The position numbers were made by a program, and so were the translations under genes. A stretch of DNA of 12,987 bases, taken from the NCBI GenBank assembly GCA_003024985.2, contig PXIH01S0066765.1; one strand, written 5' to 3'. Shown piece by piece: positions 1-9,146 of this stretch. The first letter of the stretch is position 1, and each line of letters begins with the position of its first letter. The notes beneath the pieces are model-generated. The model searched no databases, was not told where the DNA came from, and worked only from the letters and a program-made list of their open reading frames with translations. Source of the DNA: Euperipatoides rowelli (taxonomy: Eukaryota > Onychophora > Udeonychophora > Euonychophora > Peripatopsidae).

Positions 1-51
1 CCAACAACTAGGGACTCATCAGTTATCCGAAGAGCAAGTATCCATAAACAT
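1..51 (+). other. Possible 3' end of a host coding exon
   Basis: Read from base 1, frame 1 is open for 17 codons and stops at a TAG at 49-51. The peptide is polar and basic, ending in IRRASIHKHG. The segment has roughly 44% GC, well above the surrounding sequence. AATAAA-like hexamers occur downstream at 122-127 and 285-290. A terminal exon with an AT-rich 3' UTR would look like this, but 51 bases at a window edge is too little to exclude chance. No family is recognised. Confidence 0.15.
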
Positions 52-232
52 GGCTAGAATGTTTTCATTAAAATCGCAATTAATTCCTTTTTCAAACCTA
101 AGCCTATTTTTACTGTACTATAATAAAAATAAAAATTAATTTTAAATTTTTTTCTAGATATTTTTGAAGATATAAAGGAATTGATTCACAGCTGTCAAAT
201 CTGACCATGGTTTTTTTGGCTGTGAGCTGCTG

Positions 233-269
233 TGTATACTGTATATATGTGTATGTATAACAGTATACA
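233..269. repeat. 10-bp inverted repeat (hairpin)
   Basis: TGTATACTGT at 233-242 is the exact reverse complement of ACAGTATACA at 260-269, with a 17-base TG/TA-rich spacer between. It could form a cruciform or RNA hairpin. No gene context assigns it a role. In such AT-rich sequence it may be chance. Confidence 0.4.
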
Positions 270-1879
270 ATCGTGTACTCTATATAAATAAAGGCAGAAC
301 ATACAATAAATATATTTATTATTTAAATAAATTGCAAAAAAAAACTGATTTCTGCATATTTCTATTCCCTGTCATATGTTATGATTAAATCTGATCACAG
401 TACATCAATAAATGGTATATATAGAGAGAAATCTTTAATGTGAAAACTAATGCAGACAATAATCAAATAAATTAGGTTTATCCTGAAAACCAGGGCAGAA
501 CATTAACTGGTGAAAATGATGTGTTGTACCAAATCCCAGAGCTTAGTCTATTCTTTGGAGTTTGGGCTTTATGAGATTTGATTGCATTTTAAACTTTTGT
601 ATTTAATCCTCATCATTTCTCCATTTGCAAACAGCATTTTCTCATTAATTCAGGTAACAATATGTCACATTTCAAAAGGACATTCTTATTTTACAGTCAT
701 GCTCAAGTCATCCTATAATTTCAATTAAATTAATCTTTTTTTGTTTTTTGATTACAAACTTTTGAATATTTTCAAATATTCTTACAATGATCATATTACA
801 TTATGCAAATCCTCTATAGAGACTGATATCAAGTCAGCCATGCTGTTAACACTTATTTGGAGAGTATGGTCAATCTTTTTGTTACTAAAGAATTTTATAA
901 TTTTACATTTTTTTCTTAAAATACAAACTAATATCTAAAATATCAGAGAAGCAAGTTTTTATATTTAATGAACAACTCTAGTCTCAAAATAATTTAAATT
1001 TATTAAGCTTGATAGCCTATACAGAACAGTGATAAAGAGTTTAGTCAAATTTCCATGGAATTTACTTTTATTTTTTTAATTTCTTATGGTGAATAGGGTA
1101 TCACCAATCAATATCTTCAGAGTTAACATCATAGAGGTGCTGAAAAGTTATGTTCAGTTCCTAGTATCAACTCTTTTATGTGTGTCAAAAGTTTCATTTG
1201 AGGGTGATCAAATTGCAAAATGCAAAGCTCTATCAAACAATTTAATATAATTAGAGTTTTTGTTCAAATCATTGCTTGTCTTTCATCAGCATGCACAAAA
1301 TTAGAAACAATTATTACTCCCATGTTGTCACCATACTTATTATGTTGAATGTTTATAAAATTAAATGTGTCACAATAAGTTTAGTGTTTCAAATAAAAAA
1401 GACAGGAAACTGTAGGTATTCTGTATTTGTATAATATTTTTTATCTTAAAATAAAAATTATAGATTTTAAATGTTTGCCTGGGTAAACATCAGAAATCAA
1501 ATGTATTTTTTTTTTTAAATAAAATTATATAATCACTGTACATACTCTTTAGAGAGCAAAACTGTTGACCTTGGTGCTGACAATACCAACACAAATTTTA
1601 GAGTTTGCAAAAAAGTTGATCACAATAATTTGTGGGGAAAATTAGTGGATTGAAAAATTATTTGGGTTTGTTTAATGTATGTATTGTTCACAATTGTCTG
1701 GTTTTCTATTAAATTGAATGCTTTTTCTGGGTTCTAAAATGTTTACAACCCCCTCCCCCAACCCATCCCACTTTGAAGCTAAAGAATTATGATCATTTTA
1801 ACTTAACAATTATTTATAAATAAATATTTTAGGTAATATTTATACTATATTGAAATCAAAATAGTTGAAATAATTTGTA

Positions 1880-2942
1880 TTGGCAGTAAGTCAAAACGAT
1901 TTTAAACAAATTCTTAATGAGTCAGACAGAGACATTGAGTTAGAAAATAAAATATGCACCGATTTTAAAAATATATAGGGATTATGTGCAAAATATGTAT
2001 GGTGTGGTATCACCCTCAATGCCAAAATCTAAGTATGACTTACTACACAGAGCTCAAATGATAGTTGGTTTTGCAAAATATGTAAACCACATATTAAAGA
2101 AAAATTAAACCTATCGAAGCAAATTAATCTGCTTTCAAATTGTATACAATCAACTATAAATATACTAGAAAAATTTTTTTAAGACTTCAAATATTTTACA
2201 TTGACAAATTTTGATAGAATATAAGCTAGAATTAATGAAAACCAAAATCAATATAAATCATTAAAGTTAGCAGTTAATGAAGTGGAAAATAACTTAGATA
2301 AAAATAGGATGATTGAAAATGGAGACATTTTAAATAATCTTGAACATGAATTTAAAAAGACTAGAAAAGAGAGTTTAGAAATAAAAAAACAACAAAAAGA
2401 TATTTTAGAAGAAATTAAATATGTTAAAAATACATAGGAAAAAAAAGTACAAGAGTAGAACAAAAAAATTCAATCAGAAGAAATAAATAATTTATATGAT
2501 AGACAAATTAGAGCTAAAAACATGATAATATATGGATTAAAAAGAGATGATATTGATGAACTCTTTATAGAGTCAATTATAGAAAAAATACTAACATTGT
2601 TTAATTTAAAAATAGATAAAATCATTTAGATACAAAAGAATTAACACAAATTTCCCAAATGGTATCATTCTTTTGACTTTATGGAAGACAAGAGGCAATT
2701 CTATCAAGGTTACTCATTGCTAAAAACCTCAGATGATGAAATAATTAAAAATCTTAGTTTTGGTTTAGATAAAACCAAAGTCTGATAGAGAAAAAGAAAA
2801 GGTCTTAAGAGTTGAATTGATGTCATGTAGGAAAAATAGAGAAAAAATAAAGATATATAGGGGAAAGATGGTACAAGTGCAGGAAGAAGAGGTTCTGAAC
2901 AGATACCAGAATGACAGTAATTCTGGAAGGAAAGGAAGATAA
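1880..2942 (+). pseudogene. LINE-A ORF1 remnant: PHD finger, coiled coil, RRM and CTD
   Basis: In working elements ORF1p coats the element RNA and acts as a nucleic-acid chaperone. In order, this remnant shows an acidic N-terminal stretch (about 1886-1954), a PHD-type finger (1955-2083), a Glu/Lys/Leu-rich coiled coil (about 2228-2490), the RRM-like start IRAKNMIIYGLK (2507-2542), and a basic C-terminal domain around SDREKEKVLRVEL and YRGKMVQVQ (2781-2880), closing at a TAA at 2940-2942. The RRM and CTD resemble the L1-type ORF1 fold. The frame changes at least three times, once near 1970, once near 2055 and once near 2780. In-frame stops include TAGs at 2435 and 2456. No intact start was found, so 1880 is the furthest upstream codon I can tie to the frame. 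Confidence 0.78.
1955..2083 (+). other. Degenerate PHD-type (C4HC3) zinc finger in LINE-A ORF1
   Basis: Seen directly: GIMCKICMVWYHPQC (1981-2022), giving C-x2-C-x4-H-x2-C, then WFCKIC (2066-2083), giving the last C-x2-C pair. Upstream, CTDF at 1955-1966 fits the first C-x2-C pair with its second Cys replaced by Phe (TTT in place of TGT or TGC). With that change the spacing matches a canonical C4HC3 PHD finger. Single-base frame changes separate the three pieces. PHD fingers in ORF1 are known from CR1-like LINEs, where a role in chromatin targeting has been proposed; nothing here shows function. Confidence 0.72.
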
Positions 2943-2964
2943 AAATGAATAGCACTCAACACCA

Positions 2965-3610
2965 GATGTCATATTGGCGTATACAAACATTTTGTCACTG
3001 TCAACAAAGTTAAATGAATTAAATTTATAAATAGAAAAACTCAAAATTGATATGATGATTTCTGAAACTTGGCTGACACGTAAAATGACGGACCAGCAAA
3101 TTAATATTAATAATTTCTCTATAGTCTGAAATGATAGAAAAATCAAAAAAATCGAGGGGGACTTCTGCTTTACATAGATAATAAAATTCCTTATAAAATA
3201 TTAGATTTGAATGCTCAAATTGAATGTATCTGGATATAAATAGAATTACAAGGGCTGCTATGTTTAGTTGGTTTATTTTATCGCCCACCTAAAAATGATG
3301 CACATATAATAAATGATAATTAAACAGATTGCTAGAGATTTATAGGAATAAGTCACGATATAAAAGATTTATTATATATGGAGATTTTAATGTTACAAAT
3401 GTAAATTGGAAATTGGGGACAGTTGATGGCTCTGAAAACTCATTTGGTTTTGTGTTGTACAATTTTTTGATTCCATCTTTAATGGTATAGCTTGTTGATG
3501 CTAACACCAGGTGGAGAGGTACACAACCCTCACTGCTTGACCTTGTTTTCATGAAGATATGTTTGGCAATATGTACTATGACACTCCAATTGCAAAAAGT
3601 GACCATATTG
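2965..3610 (+). other. LINE-A APE-type endonuclease domain (broken)
   Basis: Motifs in order: YTNILSLSTKLNEL (from about 2980), SETWL (3061-3075, carrying the catalytic Glu), RGGLLLYIDN (3153-3182), GLFYRPP (3270-3290), IIYGDFN (3371-3391, Asp and Asn), TRWRGTQPSLLDLVF (3506-3550) and AKSDH (3592-3606). The order and spacing match the exonuclease-endonuclease-phosphatase fold of APE-type LINEs. The catalytic residues seen are unchanged, but the motifs lie in three frames, shifting near 3145, 3320 and 3555, with stops between. The domain cannot be made as one protein from this copy. Confidence 0.85.
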
Positions 3611-4379
3611 TAATTAGGTGTCAATTATATGGTAATACAAAAACAGTTAACACTAAACAACAAAGTTTTTTTCATTTTAAGAATGCAAATTTTGAAATTA
3701 TAAATGAACTACTTAATAAAACTGATCTAAATAAATATTTTTATAATTCAGATAAGATTAAAGAGGATTATAATGAAGTCCTAAATATTGTTACTAACAT
3801 AATTAATGAAAAAGTAAAAAAAATCTTTGTTAACGAAACAAACAGAAAAAAATATAAAAATAATGGATTTCAAATGAAATAATTATACTCAAGAAAAAAG
3901 AATACACGTTTGCAGTATATAAAAAAAATAAAAATGACAGTAACTATAGAGATTATAAAATTATAAGAAATAAAATGGTTAGTGAAATTAAAAATGAAAA
4001 AGTAAGATTTGAATATGACTTAATCTGTAGATCAAAAAATAATAAAAATATATTGTATAATTATTTAAATAAGGACAAGAATAGAGATAAAATTGATAAA
4101 ATATGGGAAGATGCAAAACTATATACGAATAAACGGGAAATAGCAGATAAATTTTCAATGTAATTTGTTAGATTAGGTGACAAGAAGGAAAGTGAAACAC
4201 TTTATACTGAAAAAATGAAAGACATTCAACTGGTGACCTCTTTAGAGGTATGTGATTTAATTAGTGACCTTAAAGTTTCATTCACTCTATATTATGATAA
4301 TATACCATTTAACATGATTAAAAGATGTGCTATGCTTTTTTCCGTATTTCTTGTAATTTGGCTAATATTTATTTTAGTT

Positions 4380-5100
4380 ATGGAATTATTCCAGAACAAT
4401 GGAAACTGGTCCAGATTATCCCTAAATACAAAAAGGGAAATATAACTTTGTTGTCCTAGTATAGGCCAATTTCGGTGCAATCATCCCTGTCAAAGATCAT
4501 CGAGAGATTAATGCTGAATCGTATTAATGATAATTTACAAAGATATGATATAGTATCTGAATCCCTACATGGATTTAGAAAAAAATATTCAGTACAAACA
4601 AATCTATTGAAAGCATCAAACTTTATTTCGGACAATCTAGACAGTTCAATACAAACAGATGTAATATATTTTGAGCTCTTGGCGCCCTTTGACAGGGTGG
4701 ACCACTCTGTATTGAAGAAAAAAATGATTAATTTTGGATTTGATAGATATATAATACAATGGGTTGATTAATTTCTGTATGGTAGAATTATTAGGACTAT
4801 TGTTGAGGGAACATCATCACATGACTACTATATGGCTTGCCACAGTGAGCAGTAATGTTCGTGACATTGTTCAATGTTCTTATGGCTGACTTGGAGGACA
4901 ACATACAATCTACTATTATTCAGTATGCAGATGATGTGAAAATAAAGAGACCAATGAAAACAGAGAATGATCAATATGAGTTGCAAAGTGATATTGAAAA
5001 TATGCTGGTCTGGTGTAAAACAAACAAACTTGTTGTAAACTTGGATAAAACCAAAACAGTGAATTATTCATTTAGACCTAAAAACAACAAATATATTATA
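4380..5100 (+). other. LINE-A reverse transcriptase domain (broken)
   Basis: Motifs in order: IIPEQWKLVQIIPKYKKGN (4387-4443), YRPISVQSSLSKIIERL (4460-4510), HGFRKKYSVQTNLL (4569-4610), motif A region VIYFELLAPFDRVDH (4661-4705), motif B region starting GLPQ (4834-4845) followed by a TGA where Gly is expected, and QYADD (4921-4935, motif C). In motif A the first metal-binding Asp position reads Glu (GAG 4673-4675), while the YADD box is intact. A frame change falls between 4771 and 4834. Motif B continues as FNVLMADLEDNI, as expected for the palm. It is clearly RT and clearly inactive. Confidence 0.88.
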
Positions 5101-5703
5101 AATGGCATTGAACTTGAAAGTCAGGGTGAAATGTTAGATAATAAAATGAAATTCAATAAACATGCAGAGATAACTGTGAGGAAAATGCTAGCTCAATTTG
5201 GTAGAATGAAAACATGTTACTAGATATTACACCACAGTCATTTAAGGTTTTATATCCATTGTATATTCAGCCGTATATCGACTATGCATCGGTGGCTGTG
5301 TCAATTACTTATGATAAGGACTTAAATAGAATAGAAACTGCATTTAGAGGGATAACCAAAAGAATCACTGGATTGTGGCATGTGCCTTATTTTGAGCGTT
5401 TGGAAATTTTAAGTGGCATGCTATTTCCTTCTAGGAGAATAATGAGAGGAGATCTCATAAATATGTATAAGCATGTTATTATTGAAAAAAAATGAAGCAT
5501 GCTACTTTGATATTAATTATGATAATAGACTAAGAGGTCATGAATTTTATATAAGAAAACCACGTAAAAAAACAAAACACGGAATATCTACTTATTTCTT
5601 TAGGCGTATAGATAGTTGGAATAGGCTACCTTTTGGTGTGATTGGTGTGACGGGCATAAATAATTTTAAAAATAAATTGGACAAATATATGACATCAGGT
5701 TAA
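5100..5703 (+). other. LINE-A ORF2 C-terminal region, CR1/L2-like
   Basis: After the RT palm the sequence continues through KFNKHAEITVRKMLAQFGRM, then YPLYIQPYIDYASVAV (5252-5299), PYFERLEILSGMLFPSRRI (5383-5439), MRGDLINMYK (5441-5470), NRLRGHEFYIRKP (5524-5562), FFRRIDSWNRLPFGV (5597-5641) and FKNKLDKYM (5665-5691). This succession (leftward-hairpin and RGDL-type block, then the WNxLP and FKNxLD ends) is the usual C-terminal of CR1/L2-group ORF2 and is the strongest clue to lineage. The pieces lie in three overlapping frames (4855-5223, 5214-5495, 5473-5703) with two frame changes. No zinc knuckle or RNase H follows. Confidence 0.78.
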
Positions 5704-5770
5704 CTAGGAGAAATTCTTTTACAATATTAAATGGTGATAAAAGATTTAATATTATTCACCATATATCACA
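5704..5770 (+). other. LINE-A 3' UTR with stem-loop
   Basis: Only 67 bases separate the ORF2 stop from the simple-repeat tail. ATGGTGA at 5731-5737 is exactly complementary to TCACCAT at 5756-5762, giving a 7-bp stem with an 18-base loop. In L2/CR1-type LINEs and their SINE partners a 3' stem-loop is recognised by the element RT, so this placement is suggestive. The stem is short and its function is inference. Confidence 0.5.
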
Positions 5771-5779
5771 TAATAATAA

Positions 5780-5814
<35 letters not shown>
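5771..5814 (+). repeat. (TAA)n microsatellite, 3' tail of LINE-A
   Basis: A nearly pure TAA/ATA trinucleotide run, with one interruption near 5780, directly follows the LINE-A 3' UTR and is taken as the element tail. Several LINE groups end in short tandem repeats rather than poly(A). Expansion of a tail into a microsatellite is common. The position right behind the ORF supports this over an unrelated microsatellite. Confidence 0.75.
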
Positions 5815-6306
5815 GTTTAAAAAGTATTATATTTTATAAATTGAAAAAAAAAAGTACTCCAATATAATATTGAATGTATTAAATTAGGATTTACTCTTGT
5901 GATCTATTTGGCTCTTTTATCAAATATAAAATCTAACCTATGGAATTTTAAACTACTTATTTTAAAATGTAGATATTAATGTAGATAAAATTAATGTGTT
6001 TATAGAAAAGTGCTAGTTTGCAAGCAATTTAATATTTGTATAAGATTAGTTTTTAAAATAAATAGGCCTAGTAATCATATATAAATAACATTCGTAATTT
6101 ATAAACTTCTTGATGTAATTTTTGGTAACACACTCATTTTAAAGCCTTAAGTTCTAAGTTTTGTCCAGAAAGCAGAATAAATTGAAATGTAATTTTTATG
6201 ACTCTTCTATTAATTATTATTTTCATCAAGACCATTTATGTAAACATAGTAGAACAAAATTCATTATTATAGCCAAGACTTGCAGGTTTTAATGCAACCA
6301 TTGCCT

Positions 6307-6327
6307 AAAAATAATAATAATAATAAT
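6307..6327. repeat. Short (AAT)n microsatellite
   Basis: About six AAT units in a row, preceded by a short A run. It has the same motif as the LINE-A tail about 500 bp upstream, but nothing LINE-like directly precedes it, so it is annotated as an independent simple repeat. Confidence 0.7.
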
Positions 6328-6570
6328 GTGGTCACAGATTATTATTTGATGTATATTCTAATTTAGTTCATAACAATATAATCTAAAATCAAATCGAACT
6401 AGACTTAAAGATTTTTAGGATCTGTTCATAATATTGAGCACTAATGTACTTGTATGCTAAATCTTATCTTCTAAAATTTATAACTTTTATTATATAGGCC
6501 GAATTCATAATATTGAAATAAAAAACAAAATGTGCTTATATTAAAAATAATAAATTTGCAGCATTCCTAA

Positions 6571-6766
6571 AGGCCATGTCAGATTGTACACAGTTTGGAT
6601 CATGTAACATAGGTTGTGATGTCGGCACAAGATGCAAACTGTTGGTTGCAAGTAAGTTGGATGGACTGTACTTTCATCTGCTCATAACATGTGACAACTA
6701 ATAGAATGATCGCATTGCATAAACATGTGATCAGTTGCTTAAGCTTTTAGCAGTCCATCATGGCCT
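6571..6766. repeat. Imperfect fold-back sequence, possible MITE
   Basis: AGGCCATG at 6571-6578 is the exact reverse complement of CATGGCCT at 6759-6766, and inside it GATGGACTG at 6660-6668 is the exact reverse complement of CAGTCCATC at 6751-6759. The block of about 196 bp is less AT-rich than its flanks. The flanking bases (CCTAA before, CTTAA after) are similar but not identical. This fits an old miniature inverted-repeat element. The arms are short, so chance pairing cannot be excluded. Confidence 0.3.
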
Positions 6767-7299
6767 CTTAAAATATGAATTCCATTTGAAAATTTGATAT
6801 TGAATTGTGATTAATTCATAGTTATAGAATTATTTAGCAGTTTAAACATGAGGATGGAAAGAAACCTTTCACGGAATAAAATTGAAGCTGGAAGCATTTC
6901 CTTATCGCTTAGTGGGGGTGACAAGTACCATAGGATGAATGGCCTATACTAAATATAGACATATCTACCATATATCAATTATATCTATAGAGTAATTTTT
7001 GGACTAAATTTTTTAAAATAAGGCTATGGAGATTTATTCTTTCAAAGCTTTTTTTAAATAACAAATTAATCTTATTCAATATAGTTTATAAAAATAACTT
7101 TCTCCTTTTTAGCCAATTTCTCATCAAAATGTATTTTTGCTTTTATTGTCTTAAAATAATAATTCTATTAGGATAGCAATTTTTCTTGGCTTCATTTTAA
7201 ACAGAATAAAAAGTAAGTAAATAAAAAGTTATGAAATTTTTTAATAGTATATTACTTTTAAATCTATTTTAAAAAATTTCAGTATATTTAAGAAACTCA

Positions 7300-7416
7300 A
7301 TGTTAATAATTCAGGTAGTGCCATTACAATGGGGTCATGAATTTCATAACTATACAAAAGAGCAAAACTAAAATAACCATACCATGGTCTCTCTTTATAA
7401 AGTTATTACAATATCA
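7300..7416 (-). other. Probable LINE-B 3' UTR and terminus
   Basis: Beyond the last coding-like codon (TAA at 7417-7419) the minus strand runs about 115 bases to a small stem-loop, CCATT-GT-AATGG at 7332-7321, followed by a TGAATTATTAA stretch that could be a worn simple-repeat tail. The boundary is a guess based on where element-like sequence fades. Confidence 0.3.
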
Positions 7417-7537
7417 TTACCGTATAGTGTTCATAATTATTAGTTCAAAGAACTTGTTTCTAACTATAAGTATTTCATTAACAAAGTGATAAATAAAATC
7501 AATTCTAAACATATTCAGAAATCTAGTTATAAATTCA

Positions 7538-7715
7538 ACATATTGAGATATTGCTCTCAGATCCTCCAACTGGACAGTGGGCAATAGAAAAAAAATGTCT
7601 TCGATTAGATTGTAAAATTGGGAAATACAAAGCCATAAATATTAAATTTTTAAATTCATTCAAATTGCATAAAGGACAAACTGAGTTTTAAAATTTTTAA
7701 CAATATTCCTAACAC
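7538..7715 (-). other. Zinc-knuckle remnant at the LINE-B ORF2 end
   Basis: On the minus strand, FRVRNIVKNF then NSVCPLCNLNE (CPLC at 7683-7672) is followed by LIFMALYFPILQSNRRHFF. The CPxC pair plus a spacer matches the start of the C-terminal CCHC knuckle of several LINE ORF2 proteins, but the expected His and last Cys are not visible, with Phe-rich sequence in their place. A TAA lies between the two blocks and a TGA at 7535-7537 ends this frame. A further coding-like helix (EFITRFLNMFRIDFIYHFVN, then IVRNKFF) continues to 7417 in another frame. Confidence 0.62.
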
Positions 7716-7724
7716 GAAAGTCAA

Positions 7725-8353
7725 TTACAATTCATAATTTTCTAACTTGGAAATGAAATAAGTTAATTCAAAATTTTTATATCTATAGAGATATTTATCA
7801 TGATTAATATTCAAATTTTTATAATATTTACTATTATTAGATAACTGAAGTCTTATTAGAACTTGTTGATGAGCATTAACAAAAACAGTTGTCATAATCG
7901 ATGGAATAAGAATTTCTATCAAGTGTGAGTCAGATGAATCAATAAGATATGAATAACCAAAACTATTAAGTTTCTTCTTCATTGAATTAAACCAATTAAA
8001 AGAACATCCAACAGGATAATCGTTTTTTAAAAAAAGACCTTCTAAAGCTGCACAAGGGTATCTAAAATCATTCATGGACATAATACGAGCCCAATACTTC
8101 AACATTAATTTAATCACATAAATAGAAACTTGAAGTATTCCTAATTCAAGATGTATCAGGCACCCCGGTGCATATATGGGAGACAAAAAAAAAACTTATT
8201 AAAAAAAAGTTGAAAAGTTTCTAATCTAGAAAAATAATTAAGTGACCATATCAGACTAGCATATAATACAGATGTCATCATGGATCTGTACCATTTTTTT
8301 TTTAAAAAATTGCCCTGATTAATTTTATTCAACATTGGTGAAATTGAGGACAT
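7725..8353 (-). other. LINE-B ORF2 C-terminal region after the RT
   Basis: Two overlapping open pieces, 8353-8156 and 8186-7725, form one conserved block: SVLYASLIWSLNYFSRLETF, FNKFFFCLPY, then YAPGCLIHLELGILQVSIYV, KLMLKYWARIMSMNDFRYP and a long tail to a TAA at 7725-7727. The LP-YAP-LELG-YW-RI-RYP succession is a common post-RT segment in several invertebrate LINE lineages. The piece from 8186 is 153 codons without a stop, the longest well-conserved part of ORF2 after the endonuclease. One frame change at 8156-8186 separates the pieces. Confidence 0.75.
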
Positions 8354-8559
8354 TGCCTTCTTAGTTCAATTTAAAAAAAGTTGCAAGCAGTAAAAAATGA
8401 TCCATTGGAAGTAAATGGTACACCTAAGCATATATATTTTATCTCCATTGGGTACTTCATTGTCTGCCAGTAAAAATAAAATTTTATTGTTAATATTATC
8501 ATTCTTAAAAATCATAATTTTGGATTTATCAATATTAATTTTCATCTTTCTCTCTTCAA

Positions 8560-9146
8560 AAAAAAAAAGAAGCCACCACCTGGATCTTCCTTTGACGTTT
8601 CATCGCTGAATCCGCCAAAACAACAATATCATTTATAGCACAGTCTATGTATATCCAAGACCAATTGGAGAAATACCAGATTGATTTAATCTTGCATTAG
8701 TGCATTAACATAAAAATTAAATAATAATGAGGTCAATGGGTGACTCTGCAGAACTCCCTGGGTAGTTTTAATCTCCTTTGAAATAACTCCATTGGAAAGA
8801 ACAGAAATAGTGGCTAAAGAATAATACATCCTCAAATATTAACAAACTTTGCAGACTGCTTATCCATATAATACTTGACATAAGATCTCATAATTAACTG
8901 TGTCAAAAGCTTTAGAATCATCATTGAAAAAATGATAATAATTTCCCTCTCTTTTCAGTAATATATAAGATTGTTGACCATAGATCTGTGAGAACAAAAT
9001 CCTGATTGCAATTCATGTATAATCTTAAAGAGAATGGAACATTTATTCAATCTTTTATATAGGATGTTTGTAAAAATTTCGGACAAAACCGGTAACAAAC
9101 TAATGGGCTGATAATTGACTGGGACCGATGAATTTCCTTTTTTATA
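8560..9146 (-). other. LINE-B reverse transcriptase palm (damaged)
   Basis: Minus-strand motifs: YKKGNSSVPVNYQPISLLP (9146-9090), LQSGFCSHRSMVNNLIYY (about 9019-8966), motif A NDDSKAFDTVNYEIL (8925-8881, catalytic Asp at 8922-8920 kept), motif B TTQGVLQSHPLTSLLFNFYV (about 8764-8705, with Ser where the second Gly is expected), and motif C reading AIND (8639-8628) before IVVLADS, where YADD is expected. The first catalytic Asp of motif C is thus Asn. KINIDKSKIMIF (about 8552-8517) follows. Frame changes and stops separate the motifs. Confidence 0.8.

Larger units (their letters stand above)
1..1879. other. AT-rich stretch with no supported gene
   Basis: No open frame here has recognisable protein motifs. 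The one longer plus-strand open frame (741-938) is Phe/Leu/Ile/Lys-rich and looks like chance translation of AT-rich DNA. The stretch contains scattered A/T runs, for example a T run near 1508, and one C-rich patch near 1749-1769. An inverted repeat at 233-269 and a possible exon end at 1-51 are described separately. It is most likely host intergenic or intronic DNA. Confidence 0.6.
2945..5703 (+). pseudogene. LINE-A ORF2 remnant: APE endonuclease and reverse transcriptase
   Basis: ORF2p of such elements nicks target DNA and reverse-transcribes the element RNA at the nick. Order: endonuclease (about 2965-3610), Lys/Asn-rich linker (about 3620-4370), RT (about 4380-5100), C-terminal region (about 5100-5703), stop TAA at 5701-5703. 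The ATG at 2945 follows the ORF1 stop by two bases but is not in frame with the first endonuclease motif, so the start is a guess. The segments lie in different frames with stops such as TAG 4457-4459 and TGA 4846-4848. The length, about 2.76 kb, is near normal, so decay is by small changes rather than large deletions. No RNase H domain is seen. Confidence 0.85.
1880..5814 (+). mobile_element. LINE-A: decayed non-LTR retrotransposon, CR1/L2-like
   Basis: This is a near-full-length fossil LINE in the plus direction: ORF1 remnant (1880-2942), ORF2 remnant (2945-5703), short 3' UTR with a stem-loop, and a (TAA)n tail at 5771-5814. The order PHD finger, coiled coil, RRM, CTD, then APE endonuclease, RT and C-terminal region, with no RNase H, fits the CR1/L2 group. 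Further support comes from the RGDLINMYK and WNRLP motifs after the RT and the LLDLVF and KSDH motifs in the endonuclease. No protein is uninterrupted: the ORFs use all three frames and contain many stops. The 5' boundary is uncertain because any 5' UTR cannot be separated from flanking DNA. I could not find a convincing target-site duplication. Confidence 0.88.
5815..7299. other. AT-rich spacer between the two LINEs
   Basis: No coding region with recognisable motifs was found on either strand. The stretch contains a second AAT-type simple repeat (6307-6327), a fold-back region (6571-6766), and scattered short A/T runs. It is probably host DNA into which the two LINEs inserted separately. The 7300 edge is approximate because the 3' end of LINE-B is not sharp. 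Confidence 0.55.

Noticed and set aside
276-290. TATATAAATA as a TATA box for a host promoter
   Set aside because: Such strings are frequent in this composition and no gene follows within reach.
741-938. 65-codon open frame on the plus strand
   Set aside because: Phe/Leu/Ile-rich composition expected from AT-rich DNA, with no recognisable motif or gene context.
1749-1769. C-rich patch as an element boundary or quadruplex site
   Set aside because: It is short, irregular and not next to any recognised element end.
2248-3624. Several minus-strand open frames of 62 to 107 codons across LINE-A
   Set aside because: They are antisense shadows of LINE-A ORF1 and the endonuclease, whose plus-strand motifs are clear.
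5771-5814. Trinucleotide run as a CRISPR-like or satellite array
   Set aside because: It is a simple microsatellite behind a LINE 3' UTR, with no spacers.
8415-8609. Plus-strand 64-codon frame
   Set aside because: It lies antisense to the LINE-B RT end (KINIDKSKIMIF), with hydrophobic composition from reversed AT-rich codons.
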